Positions 34,696 to 42,086 of a stretch of DNA of 64,000 bases are shown here, piece after piece. This stretch comes from Streptomyces sp. NBC_01485 (lineage in GTDB: Bacteria > Actinomycetota > Actinomycetes > Streptomycetales > Streptomycetaceae), in the NCBI RefSeq assembly GCF_036227125.1, contig NZ_CP109435.1, positions 2,976,001 through 3,040,000 of the forward strand. Reading direction: 5' to 3'. Within the stretch, counting starts at the first letter, position 1. Every line of letters begins with the position of its first letter. The position numbers were made by a program, and so were the translations under genes. The notes beneath the pieces were generated by a model. The model was not told where the DNA came from. It did not search any database and saw only the letters and a program-made list of their open reading frames with translations.

Positions 34696-35328
34696 ATGAT
34701 TCCCGAGTTCGATGTGGACATCCGTCGCGACTACGACCTGAAAACGCTACTCACGGGCCTGAGCGCAGAAGACGTGGCCAGAGGCTTCACGGAACACCAC
34801 GAGTACGAATGCCTGGGGCTCCCGAGCTGGGAGGAGGCCGCAGAGTGTCTGACGGAGGAGGCCGCATTCCTCGAACGGGCGGGAAAGTCTGACGCGCCCG
34901 ACGGGGTGGAGGCGCTCCTTGACGAGTTGCGGGACGCTGACGACATCGGCTACGCCGAACTGATGGCGTACACGTTCCGCTGGAACGATGTCGGGGTGGC
35001 AGGGCTCAGTTTGGCGCTCAGTGCCGCCCGGATTGCCACCTTCTACTCCTGCTCGAGCGGGCTCGACAAGCGTCATCACGCCTACCATCCGATGGTGGGT
35101 GCTGTGCCCGATCCTGAGCGCGCCGGTCTGCTCGTCCGGCTGATCGAGACACACGGCTGCGGCGTCGGTCAGAAGTACGGGCGTTGGTATATCAACGGGA
35201 GCTCCATCAAAGACATGCATGCTCTCGGTAGGGCGGTCCTACTTGCGCGCGATACCTTCGATGCACTGCCCCAGCCAGCGTGGACCGAAGGGCTCACCGA
35301 GCTGCTCGAGGAACTCGCCGACGAGTAG
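34696..35328 (+). CDS. Unknown protein between AIPR copies
   Basis: A 210-residue acidic protein without a recognised family, starting MIPEFDVDIRRDYDLKTLL. Helical segments alternate with SCSSGLDKRHHAYHPMVG and GQKYGRWYINGSSIKDMHALG. It starts four bases after the AIPR stop and is flanked by two copies of the AIPR 3' end, which suggests that it was inserted into, or duplicated with, that region. It could be an immunity or accessory component of the defence operon, or unrelated. Confidence 0.6.
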   Translation: MIPEFDVDIRRDYDLKTLLTGLSAEDVARGFTEHHEYECLGLPSWEEAAECLTEEAAFLERAGKSDAPDGVEALLDELRDADDIGYAELMAYTFRWNDVGVAGLSLALSAARIATFYSCSSGLDKRHHAYHPMVGAVPDPERAGLLVRLIETHGCGVGQKYGRWYINGSSIKDMHALGRAVLLARDTFDALPQPAWTEGLTELLEELADE

Positions 35329-35348
35329 AACCGCTGATGGCCTTTGGC

Positions 35349-35446
35349 AACCCTGGCAGCGGCAGCTGGCCCGTTCGTCGACAGTCTCGAACCGGAGTGG
35401 CAAGGTCCCGAGACGTGGGCCGTTCCGGCCAGTGGTTCGCACCTCA
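35349..35446. repeat. AIPR 3' end relic, copy B
   Basis: Diverged copy of 34495-34649 in the same orientation. It has no long reading frame of its own and lies between the unknown gene and the AbrB-type gene. Confidence 0.72.
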
Positions 35447-35461
35447 GCAGCGCGCCACCAC

Positions 35462-35650
35462 TCAGAGTGTTCCCTTCTCGATCAGGTCCTTGATCGCGTC
35501 CTCGGCCCTCTTGAGCACGATACGCCCGTCGCCATCACTGAAAGCAACGAGACCGGTGCCGGGTGTGATGCCGGCTTCTGCGAGCAGGCCGAGTGGCAGC
35601 TCTACACGTCCCTGGTCATCGACATGAAGTTCGGCTGGTTCTCGGATCAT
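35462..35650 (-). CDS. AbrB/MazE-type DNA-binding protein
   Basis: A 62-residue swapped-hairpin protein: ELHVDDQGRVELPLGLLAEAGITPGTGLVAF followed by RIVLKRAEDAIKDLIEKG. This is the usual AbrB/SpoVT/MazE pattern (D-x-x-GRVxLP-x-x-L-x-x-x-GI-x-x-G). Such proteins are transition regulators or antitoxins. No toxin gene is adjacent on the same strand. It is divergent from the Vsr-like gene, with a perfect inverted repeat over its own leader, so autoregulation and control of the Vsr-like gene are plausible. Confidence 0.78.
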   Translation of the reverse strand: MIREPAELHVDDQGRVELPLGLLAEAGITPGTGLVAFSDGDGRIVLKRAEDAIKDLIEKGTL

Positions 35651-35652
35651 GA

Positions 35653-35671
35653 GGAGAGTGTGGCACTCTCC
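35653..35671. promoter_or_regulatory. Inverted repeat, likely operator
   Basis: GGAGAGTG at 35653-35660 and CACTCTCC at 35664-35671 form a perfect 8-bp inverted repeat with a 3-bp spacer. It covers the leader of the AbrB-type gene and lies upstream of the divergent Vsr-like gene. Confidence 0.6.
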
Positions 35672-35700
35672 CTATCGGAGAAGGTCGACAGGCTGGGGCT

Positions 35701-36180
35701 GTGAACATGGCCGGAGGCAGCAGGACACCGGACCAGCAGTGGGTTGCCACTGCGGAAGGGGAGCACCTTCGCGGCCGGCGCGTGAGGGACACCAAGCCGG
35801 AAGTGGCACTCAGGAAGGCAGTACACCGGCTGGGCCTCAGGTTCCGTCTCCACAAGCGGGTGGCGCCACGGTGCACTGCCGACTTCGTGCTTCCCCGATA
35901 TCACCTAGCGGTTTTTGTCGACGGTTGCTTATGGCACGGCTGTCCGGATCACTCTCCTGCGGAGTTCCGAGGGCCAAACGCCGCCCTGTGGCAGGAAAAG
36001 ATCGAGACCAACAAGAAGCGGGACCGGCGCAACACCGAGCAGGCTGCGGCCGCCGGGTGGACTGTGGTCCGCGTCTGGGAGTGCGAGATTCGGCGTGATG
36101 TCCAGGGGGCGGCAGAGCAGGTGGCGGCGATCGCCGGCGCCGACAGGGCGGCGTCCCGAGGGCCGGTTACGCCTCGGTGA
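35701..36180 (+). CDS. Very short patch repair (Vsr)-like endonuclease
   Basis: A 159-residue Vsr-like nuclease. Key features are RDTKPEVALRKAVHRLGLRFRLHKR, TADFVLPRYHLAVFVDGCLWHGCPDH and WQEKIETNKKRDRRN, then VVRVWECEI. These include the catalytic Asp (in ADFVLP) and the HGC/H zinc-type segment. Vsr nicks 5' of T in T:G mismatches left by 5-methylcytosine deamination. Its 3' end overlaps the convergent methyltransferase gene by 14 bases, so the pair serves one modification system. GTG at 35701 or ATG two codons on. Confidence 0.9.
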   Translation: MNMAGGSRTPDQQWVATAEGEHLRGRRVRDTKPEVALRKAVHRLGLRFRLHKRVAPRCTADFVLPRYHLAVFVDGCLWHGCPDHSPAEFRGPNAALWQEKIETNKKRDRRNTEQAAAAGWTVVRVWECEIRRDVQGAAEQVAAIAGADRAASRGPVTPR

Positions 36181-38101
36181 CGGCTGCCAGTGTCAGCAGA
36201 TCGTCTGCTTCCCGCCGGGGACAGTACGCGGCGAGCGGACATCCCGAGCACATGGGTTGCTCTTCCCGACAATGGTCCAAACCGATAAGGCGGATCGCCC
36301 CCATGCGGAGCGGTGCTTCCTCGCCCGCCCCCACGAGCTTCACCAGGTTGACGCGGCCCTCACTGAGCCGGTTCGGGTGATCCGTGTCCACGTCGTTTAT
36401 CCGCGCAGCGACCCGCAGCGTCCCTTGCGCGACCAGCATGAGATCCTCTCCGATCAGCAGTCGGTAGAGGGATGCCTCGGCTGGCTTCATGGCCAGCTTG
36501 GCAGGTACGTCGAACCGCTTGTTCCACTGCCAGTCGTAGGGCTTGTCCACCAGCGGCGCCAAGCGGTCGACTCGGGCTCGGACAGGTGCCGTTGGCGCTG
36601 CGTCGACCAGCTTCTTGAAAAGAGTCGCGGTGAGCCGCTTCGACTTTCTGACCAAGGCCATCATGTCGGCCATCACGGCCGGCTTGGCCTTCGCTCCGGA
36701 GAGTATGGCCACGATGGCGGCATGAAGCGACACAGGGTCCTCGCTGGGGAGCTGATACCAGTCCCTGCTGTCGCGCCGCTGTTCCGCCCACACGGTGAGG
36801 GCGCTCCGGACCTCCCGCCAGTGTGGCCGGAGCCCGACGGTCTCCGGAGCCTCGTCACCAACGGGCTTCAGTACCGACGCGGCAGCTGCCCCCAGCAAGG
36901 GAGGTACGGCGTTCCCGATCTGCCGGAAGGCGTCACTCCGGGTACCGGCGAAACGGAACCGGTCCGGGAACGTCTGAACGCGTGCCGCCTCGCGCACGGT
37001 GAGGGTCCGCAGCTGCTCCGGGTGGATGTACCAGTAGCCGTCCTTGGCGATGTGCGCGGTGATCGTACGGCTGAGTTCGTCCCAGGCCAGCTTCTTGTAC
37101 TTGTCCGTATAGTTTGTTGCGCTGTACCGCTGGTACTCCATCTCCTGCTTGGTCAGCTTCTTGTGGAGATCCGAGTACTTGGTGTCGGACTCCATGACCT
37201 CGAAGATCCGATGGTCGTCTTTACGGACTCTCCGGGTCATGTGGTCCCAGATCACTCCACGAGGCGCGTCTTCCCGCATCCTCGTGGCGAAATCGGACAG
37301 ATTGCGCGGCTTTCGGTACGTCAGGACCCGCTGTCCAACTCGCTCGGTGGGGACGACCTCCAGCTCGGGCAGGTCCCCGATGGCGTCGCGAAGGGTGGTG
37401 CGCTGCAGGTCGGGCTTCTGCCAGGCGAACTGGTCGACGTCGTTCCGGGCCAGGAGAATGAGACGCTTCCGATGCTGGGGGACTCCGTAGTTCCACGCGT
37501 CGACAAGTCGCACCTGTGTCGCGTAGCCCAGGTCCTCCAGTTCATCCTCGATCGTCCGGATGACGAAGAAGTCGTCGTGCAGTCCCATGTCGGGGACGTT
37601 CTCCATGAGGACCGTCCGCGGGCGGATCCGCTTGACCATGTCCAGGTAGGCGCTCCAGAGCTCCTTCCGGCGGTCCTCCGGGTCACGGCCGTGGTTCTTG
37701 ACGAGGTCGCGAATCTTGTTACGCCCGGCCCGACTGAAGGGCTGGCAGGGAGGCCCTCCCGCCACAAGGTCGATCTTGGCAGGCTTGAGGATCTCCTCGA
37801 GCCTGTCGCGCTCAGCAGGGTCACCGAGGTCCATCTTCAGGCTGAGGCCCGAGAAGTTCGCCCTGTGGGTGTCCAGCGCCGGGTCGTCGAAGTCCACGGC
37901 GGCCGCGATGGTCCAACCTGCCTGCTGGACGCCGGAACTGAGGCCGCCGGCACCCGAGAAGAGGTCGACAGCCAGCCTCTTGCCCTTACCGAAGCCTTCA
38001 AGCCACTCCGGGAAGCCCTCGGGATCGCAGCTGTTCTCGTCTGGATCGAGCTTGAGGTAGTCGCTGCGTTCAAGGGGTACGCCGTACCATCCCTTCTTCA
38101 C
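36167..38101 (-). CDS. C5-cytosine DNA methyltransferase with endonuclease III-like C-terminal domain
   Basis: A 644-residue fusion. Residues 1-430 are a complete C5 methyltransferase: DLFSGAGGLS at 46, GGPPCQPFS with catalytic Cys119, ENVPDM, QHRKRL, REAARVQTFPDRF and QIGNAVPP. The C-terminal 220 residues end with C-x6-C-x2-C-x5-C at 611-627, the 4Fe-4S loop spacing of endonuclease III/MutY glycosylases. The position matching the VDTH catalytic Asp reads VAQGT near 557, so glycosylase activity is doubtful. It would modify host DNA at the cognate site. Start at GTG 38101; an upstream GTG at 38137 is possible. Confidence 0.85.
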   Translation of the reverse strand: MKKGWYGVPLERSDYLKLDPDENSCDPEGFPEWLEGFGKGKRLAVDLFSGAGGLSSGVQQAGWTIAAAVDFDDPALDTHRANFSGLSLKMDLGDPAERDRLEEILKPAKIDLVAGGPPCQPFSRAGRNKIRDLVKNHGRDPEDRRKELWSAYLDMVKRIRPRTVLMENVPDMGLHDDFFVIRTIEDELEDLGYATQVRLVDAWNYGVPQHRKRLILLARNDVDQFAWQKPDLQRTTLRDAIGDLPELEVVPTERVGQRVLTYRKPRNLSDFATRMREDAPRGVIWDHMTRRVRKDDHRIFEVMESDTKYSDLHKKLTKQEMEYQRYSATNYTDKYKKLAWDELSRTITAHIAKDGYWYIHPEQLRTLTVREAARVQTFPDRFRFAGTRSDAFRQIGNAVPPLLGAAAASVLKPVGDEAPETVGLRPHWREVRSALTVWAEQRRDSRDWYQLPSEDPVSLHAAIVAILSGAKAKPAVMADMMALVRKSKRLTATLFKKLVDAAPTAPVRARVDRLAPLVDKPYDWQWNKRFDVPAKLAMKPAEASLYRLLIGEDLMLVAQGTLRVAARINDVDTDHPNRLSEGRVNLVKLVGAGEEAPLRMGAIRLIGLDHCREEQPMCSGCPLAAYCPRREADDLLTLAAVTEA

Positions 38102-38579
38102 AGCACAGCCCTTCGTACGCCTGACATGAACGAGCACCAGGAGATCACAGATGCCCTGGTGGAAGCAACGATTCCGGCATGTTGATCAACGGAACTACCT
38201 GGGGTGACTGTCCTTGTTCCTCTCGGGCGCCTGCGACGAATGTGCAGACTCCCAGGCAGTGACTCTCGGACCGGCGTTCCGTTGCACTCCGCAGCGGTCG
38301 ATCATAGTGGTCCCCGCCGACAGTGTTGCAGGCAGGGTCGGTTCGGGACGCTACCGCCTTCACTCGATCTAGCTAACGACACCGAGGGGCTGAAGACACC
38401 TTCGAGTCGTTGCCACGTCATCGCAAGGACCGGGTAGACGCTGCCGCCGCCCGTGGAGCGCCGGATCCTACTCGGGGGACCGCTCGCAGACCCCGTTGAG
38501 ACCTCTGGTCACGGGACGCGAACGAGCCAGAGACGGAGAGGGCCCGGAGTCGGAATCCGACTCCGGGCCCGAACGGATG
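38102..38579. promoter_or_regulatory. Intergenic region around methyltransferase promoter
   Basis: About 480 bases without a supported gene. It should contain the methyltransferase promoter on the minus strand and, at its right side, the terminator of the next operon. Confidence 0.4.
38540..38570 (-). terminator. Strong hairpin ending the early operon
   Basis: GGGCCCGGAGTCGG at 38540-38553 and its exact complement at 38557-38570 make a perfect 14-bp stem with a 3-nt loop. It lies ten bases after the stop of the 38580 gene (minus strand). No T-tract. Confidence 0.78.
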
Positions 38580-39092
38580 TCACAGCAATGACATCTGCTC
38601 ACCTTCTCCGGGACGCCGCGGCGGCACGTACTCGGGTGGGGCGTTCGGCGCGTTGCGCTCCGTCCGTAGCCACCAGGCGAACTGGTAGTTGCGGCAGGTG
38701 CGGAATCGGTAGGACTTTCGGCGTGGTTCGCTCTCTGGGATGTTGTGCTCACCCCATCCGGTGATGGGGCGAGCATTGTCGAGGTGCACGTACAAGCCGG
38801 GAACCAGGGCGGGCCCGTCCCACTGTTCTCCGGGTGCGCCTTCGAAGGCAAGGTGCGCGTTGTCGCTCCACTTCCAGGGGTTGGGCAGCGCGCACAGGTA
38901 CCAGGCCAGGGGCGGGTTGCGCTCGGGGAGTTCGAGAGTCTGGTGCCGGCGGCTGATGTCGAGCCGGGGGCGGTCGGGCTGGCCGAAGCTGCGCAGGCAG
39001 TGGTGGTCGAGGGCTACGTGCCGCACGCCTGCCAGCCACATAATGTGGTATCGAGTTCGAGATTCAATTTGGACCTGTATTCGCTGCGACAT
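38580..39092 (-). CDS. Unknown element protein with clamp-binding-like tail
   Basis: A 170-residue protein, not recognised. It contains LAWYLCALPNPWKWSDN and KSYRFRTCRNYQFAWWLRTERN, and ends EGEQMSLL. The last five residues resemble the QLSLF-type beta-clamp-binding motif, which might place it at replication forks; this is speculative. It is the last gene of the minus-strand run that begins near 43 kb, 19 bases after the ParB-methyltransferase stop. The ATG at 39092 follows GGGGAACGG. Confidence 0.55.
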   Translation of the reverse strand: MSQRIQVQIESRTRYHIMWLAGVRHVALDHHCLRSFGQPDRPRLDISRRHQTLELPERNPPLAWYLCALPNPWKWSDNAHLAFEGAPGEQWDGPALVPGLYVHLDNARPITGWGEHNIPESEPRRKSYRFRTCRNYQFAWWLRTERNAPNAPPEYVPPRRPGEGEQMSLL

Positions 39093-39111
39093 CCGTTCCC
39101 CATTTACCCGT

Positions 39112-40557
39112 TTAATTGGCGAGAGATTCATTTCTCCCTACTACCAATTTTATCAAATTTTCCACCAATTCCAGATGCCTGTCATGCCGGAAGCCATTCG
39201 GGTAAGGCATGTTGAATTCCTCTTCAAATGCCTTCTCGTATTCCTCCTTGGGGAGCGCGATGGGGCGGCGGCAGGTGGCCTTGATGTTGGAACCGCTGAG
39301 GTCGGTAACCTGCACGTCCTCGAAGTAGCGGCGGAGCAGCGGCTCCAGGGTCTCGGGGGTGTGGAAACGCAGCTTCTGCCACTTCCCCTTGACGAAGTTC
39401 ATCTCGACGTTGTCCTCGTCGAGGAAGCTCATCTTCGTGGTGGCTGTCTGGGAGGTGACCCGCTTGGCCTGCTCGTCCCGGAGTTCGCGGGCGAGGTTGC
39501 GGGTGCCGAGGCACACGACCCCGTCCGTCGAGCAGAGGGCGTTGACGGTGGTCATCACCCAGTGCTGGTAGTCGAGGGAGGTGGTGGCGTTGATGACGGA
39601 GTCGAGGACCACCACGTCGTACAGGCCGTTGGCCTGGATGTCCTTGTCGATGTCGCGAATCATGCCGACGACGGCCCGGATGTCGACGGCGTACGAGCCG
39701 TCCCGGCAGCGGTAGGGCTCGTAGTCGTGGATATTGAAGCCCTTGGCGCGCAGGTGCTTGGCGTAGTCGCCGTACCCGGCGCCGAAGTCCACGACGCGAT
39801 GGGTGGGCTTGAGCCAGGGCGTGACCAGCTGGTCCCAGGTCTCGGAGCCGTAGGCGAGCTTTCCGGCCTTGGCCTTGGAGGAGAACTTGCGGAGCCTCTT
39901 GGGCTGCACGATGTGCTGGTTCCACACCGGGGCCTTGCTCTCGATGGCCGTCCAGTCGTAGACGCCGTACTCGCCCGTGAGGTCGGCGTGGAGCTGGGCG
40001 GCGTCGGCCGACGTGACGGTCCAGGCGAGGAGGTCGAAGCGGTTGATGGAGGCAACGACGGCGTATTCGGCGTTGAGGACGATCCGGCCCTGGTCGTCGA
40101 TGACCACGCTCCCCCAGGGGCCGTGGCCGGCGGTCATGTGCCCGATGGCGTTGACGAAGGAGAGGTTCTTCCGTTCCGCGACCCGGATGGACTGCCATGG
40201 AATCCACGACCAGGCGCCGATGACGCCGGGCTCGGCGTAGACGATGCTGGCCTCGGTCTCGACCCGGTTGTGCAGCAGGTTGAACTGGATCTCGTCCTGC
40301 AACCTGACCTTCGTGCCGAGCATGACCGCGGGCGTGTGCGTCAGGCCGATGGCATGGAGGCCCTTGGTTCTCTGGTGGCCTGCGACCAGCGTGCCGTCTG
40401 CGTTGAGGATGACGGGCTTCACAACGCCGTGGCGACGCAGCGACGCCTGAAGCCGGACGAACGCCTCCTCGCTGAGGCGGCGCGGGTTGTAGTCGGCGGG
40501 GCGAAGTCGGTCGAGCGGGTACGCCTCGTAGAACGTCGTGGTGGGGGCGCTGCTCAT
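39112..40557 (-). CDS. ParB-like domain fused to methyltransferase-like domain
   Basis: A 481-residue two-domain protein. Residues 10-100 are a ParB N-terminal-type domain (LRPADYNPRRLSEEAFVRL, GVVKPVILNADGTLVAGHQRTKGL with the GHQR nuclease/CTPase box). Residues about 265-430 resemble a class I SAM methyltransferase (VVDFGAGYGDYAKHLRAKG). Phage proteins pairing ParB-like and methyltransferase domains are known, often for DNA modification. Its ATG overlaps the stop of the upstream ParB-like gene (ATGA), indicating that the two work together. No NPPY/DPPY motif is seen, so the substrate may not be DNA. Confidence 0.8.
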   Translation of the reverse strand: MSSAPTTTFYEAYPLDRLRPADYNPRRLSEEAFVRLQASLRRHGVVKPVILNADGTLVAGHQRTKGLHAIGLTHTPAVMLGTKVRLQDEIQFNLLHNRVETEASIVYAEPGVIGAWSWIPWQSIRVAERKNLSFVNAIGHMTAGHGPWGSVVIDDQGRIVLNAEYAVVASINRFDLLAWTVTSADAAQLHADLTGEYGVYDWTAIESKAPVWNQHIVQPKRLRKFSSKAKAGKLAYGSETWDQLVTPWLKPTHRVVDFGAGYGDYAKHLRAKGFNIHDYEPYRCRDGSYAVDIRAVVGMIRDIDKDIQANGLYDVVVLDSVINATTSLDYQHWVMTTVNALCSTDGVVCLGTRNLARELRDEQAKRVTSQTATTKMSFLDEDNVEMNFVKGKWQKLRFHTPETLEPLLRRYFEDVQVTDLSGSNIKATCRRPIALPKEEYEKAFEEEFNMPYPNGFRHDRHLELVENLIKLVVGRNESLAN

Positions 40558-41216
40558 GCCGCGTCACCCTCCTCATGGGCCTGCTGCAAGACGTGCCAGC
40601 CGAAGCCGAGGTCGCTGTTGGTGTCGTCCACGAACTTCGTGTAGATGGCGTTGAGGGCTTCGACCTCTTCGGAGGTGATCCGGACCCGCTTGGACTCCCA
40701 CTGGAGGTAGCCCCACTGGAGGTAGTCGACGGTGGCTGCGGCACCGGTGCCCGCGCCGTCGGAGGTGAGTTCCAGCGTCTCGGGAAGGGAGGTGTCGTCG
40801 AGAAGCCGGTCCACGCTCTCGCGGTCGTAGCCGGTACCGGCCAGGTCCGGGATCTCCGAGAGGATCTCGGCCAAGAGCACGCTGTCGTATCCAGCGAGGT
40901 CGTTGGTCCGGTTGTCTACGATGACGATGCGAGCCGCCGCGTCGTCATCGACGTTGACCCAGGTGACGGCGATCTGGTCCCAGCCGAGCTGCTGCGCCGC
41001 CGCGTAGGTGTGGTTGCCCGCCAGGATCTCGTTGTGGCGGCCTGTGTGCGTGCCCTTGTTGACGACGATCGCGCGGTACTGGCCGTTGACGGTCAGCGAT
41101 TCGGCGATCGAGGGGAGGTCACCGTTGCGGGGGTTCCGGTAGTACGGAGTGAGGTCCGCGGTGGGGACTGCGAGCGGCAGGAGCAGTTCGGGGATGTTGG
41201 CGGGCGTCGGGGTCAC
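40554..41216 (-). CDS. ParB N-terminal domain protein
   Basis: A 220-residue protein with a ParB/Srx-type fold: YYRNPRNGDLPSIAESLTVNGQYRAIVVN, then NEILAGNHTYAAAQQLGWDQIAVTWVN and RIVIVDNRTNDLAGYD. The AGNHTY box corresponds to the conserved GxxR/GH motif. There is no HTH, so it is unlikely to be a partition protein; nuclease or CTP-switch roles are possible. It is translationally coupled to the downstream ParB-methyltransferase fusion. It is probably an early phage-type gene. Confidence 0.75.
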   Translation of the reverse strand: MTPTPANIPELLLPLAVPTADLTPYYRNPRNGDLPSIAESLTVNGQYRAIVVNKGTHTGRHNEILAGNHTYAAAQQLGWDQIAVTWVNVDDDAAARIVIVDNRTNDLAGYDSVLLAEILSEIPDLAGTGYDRESVDRLLDDTSLPETLELTSDGAGTGAAATVDYLQWGYLQWESKRVRITSEEVEALNAIYTKFVDDTNSDLGFGWHVLQQAHEEGDAA

Positions 41217-41273
41217 TGGGCTTCCCTTGTGTAGGCCGTTCCCCGCGCCCTACAGCTAGTTCAGACTAGACGA

Positions 41274-41516
41274 TCACGCCGGGCCGCGGCGGTCGCCGGA
41301 GCGAGGGTTCAGCTGGTGCGTCAGTCGCCGACCGCGCACCCATCGCTGAACGTGATGAATGGCGGCGGCCACCAGCCCACAGCCGGGGAAGGCCAAGAGG
41401 CTGGCGAGAAGGATCCCGCCGTCGCCGAGCTGCACAACGACCCAGGCGACAACGGCGATGGCCGCCATGAGCAGGACGGCCATCGCGTCGGCGGCGAGGC
41501 GAAGGAAGGCGCGCAT
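41274..41516 (-). CDS. Small membrane protein with two TM segments
   Basis: An 80-residue protein starting MRAFLRLAADAMAVLLMAAIAVVAWVV. It has two hydrophobic segments (about 11-30 and 36-55) and a basic tail (RWVRGRRLTHQL). The start ATG overlaps the stop of the 42-residue Cys-rich gene as TGATG, which decides the start over a longer open frame. Function unknown. Confidence 0.6.
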   Translation of the reverse strand: MRAFLRLAADAMAVLLMAAIAVVAWVVVQLGDGGILLASLLAFPGCGLVAAAIHHVQRWVRGRRLTHQLNPRSGDRRGPA

Positions 41517-41644
41517 CACCGGTTGTTGCAGCGGCAGATACCGGATGGCAAGCACCACGAATCGCAAGATCGGCACCACACTGCCCCAGGTACGGGAGGC
41601 GTCCGGCGCTCCGGCTCTGCGGGCGGTGTCTGCTTGGCGGTCAT
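41516..41644 (-). CDS. 42-residue Cys-rich micro-protein
   Basis: A short ORF not usually called. Its translation ends WCRSCDSWCLPSGICRCNNR after a Pro-rich start, with C-x2-C-x3-C-x5-C-x-C spacing that suits a tiny zinc site. Its ATG overlaps the stop of the 69-residue gene (ATGA), and its own stop overlaps the start of the membrane gene (TGATG). Two coupled junctions make it likely to be translated. Confidence 0.55.
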   Translation of the reverse strand: MTAKQTPPAEPERRTPPVPGAVWCRSCDSWCLPSGICRCNNR

Positions 41645-41850
41645 GCTCTATGTCGCTTTCGTCGTCGGGGAGTTGCGGCGGCTTCGAGATCCGCGAGGTG
41701 CAGGGCCGCGTCTGGATCCGGGCCTCCTCGGACTTCGAGGCCCGGGTCCCGTTCAGCGAGGGCCCTGGTCGGCGTCCCATCCCGCTCGACGAGGAGACGT
41801 TCGTACAGCTCGCGATCCTCTGGGTCCCCGGCGAAGTCCTCTGTGTTCAT
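41641..41850 (-). CDS. Small acidic protein
   Basis: A 69-residue protein starting MNTEDFAGDPEDRELYERLLVERDG and ending in a basic RRRKRHRA tail. No family recognised. It is the first gene of three coupled small ORFs. Open frame continues upstream to 42120, but the ATG at 41850 fits the protein-like part. Confidence 0.55.
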   Translation of the reverse strand: MNTEDFAGDPEDRELYERLLVERDGTPTRALAERDPGLEVRGGPDPDAALHLADLEAAATPRRRKRHRA

Positions 41851-41958
41851 GGCGCTCCTGAGTGCACGGGGACCCGCCCCCGACGTGAGGCGGGGACGGG
41901 TCCGGTCGTGATCGTGGATCTTGGCGGCGCTCCGGCGGCTCCGCTCAGTCGCGGGGCC

Positions 41959-42005
41959 GGTGCCTGGCGGGTAGGGCGCGGGGGATTGGCCACCCGCCAG
42001 GCACC
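41959..42005. terminator. Large inverted repeat between operons
   Basis: GGTGCCTGGCGGGT at 41959-41972 and its exact complement at 41992-42005 make a 14-bp stem with a 19-nt loop. It lies between the methyltransferase stop (42087) and the small-ORF start (41850). An imperfect second hairpin follows near 41885-41915. Together they may end or attenuate transcription. Confidence 0.6.
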
Positions 42006-42086
42006 GAAGGGGAGTGCCGCATGCCACGGCACGTTGGTGAGCCGGTTCCTCGGCTGAGGCCGCCCCCACCAACGAGATAGACCGTA

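Noticed and set aside
41885..41915. Second hairpin beside the 41959 inverted repeat as an independent terminator
   Set aside because: The pairing is imperfect and no T-tract follows, so it is mentioned only with the stronger neighbour.
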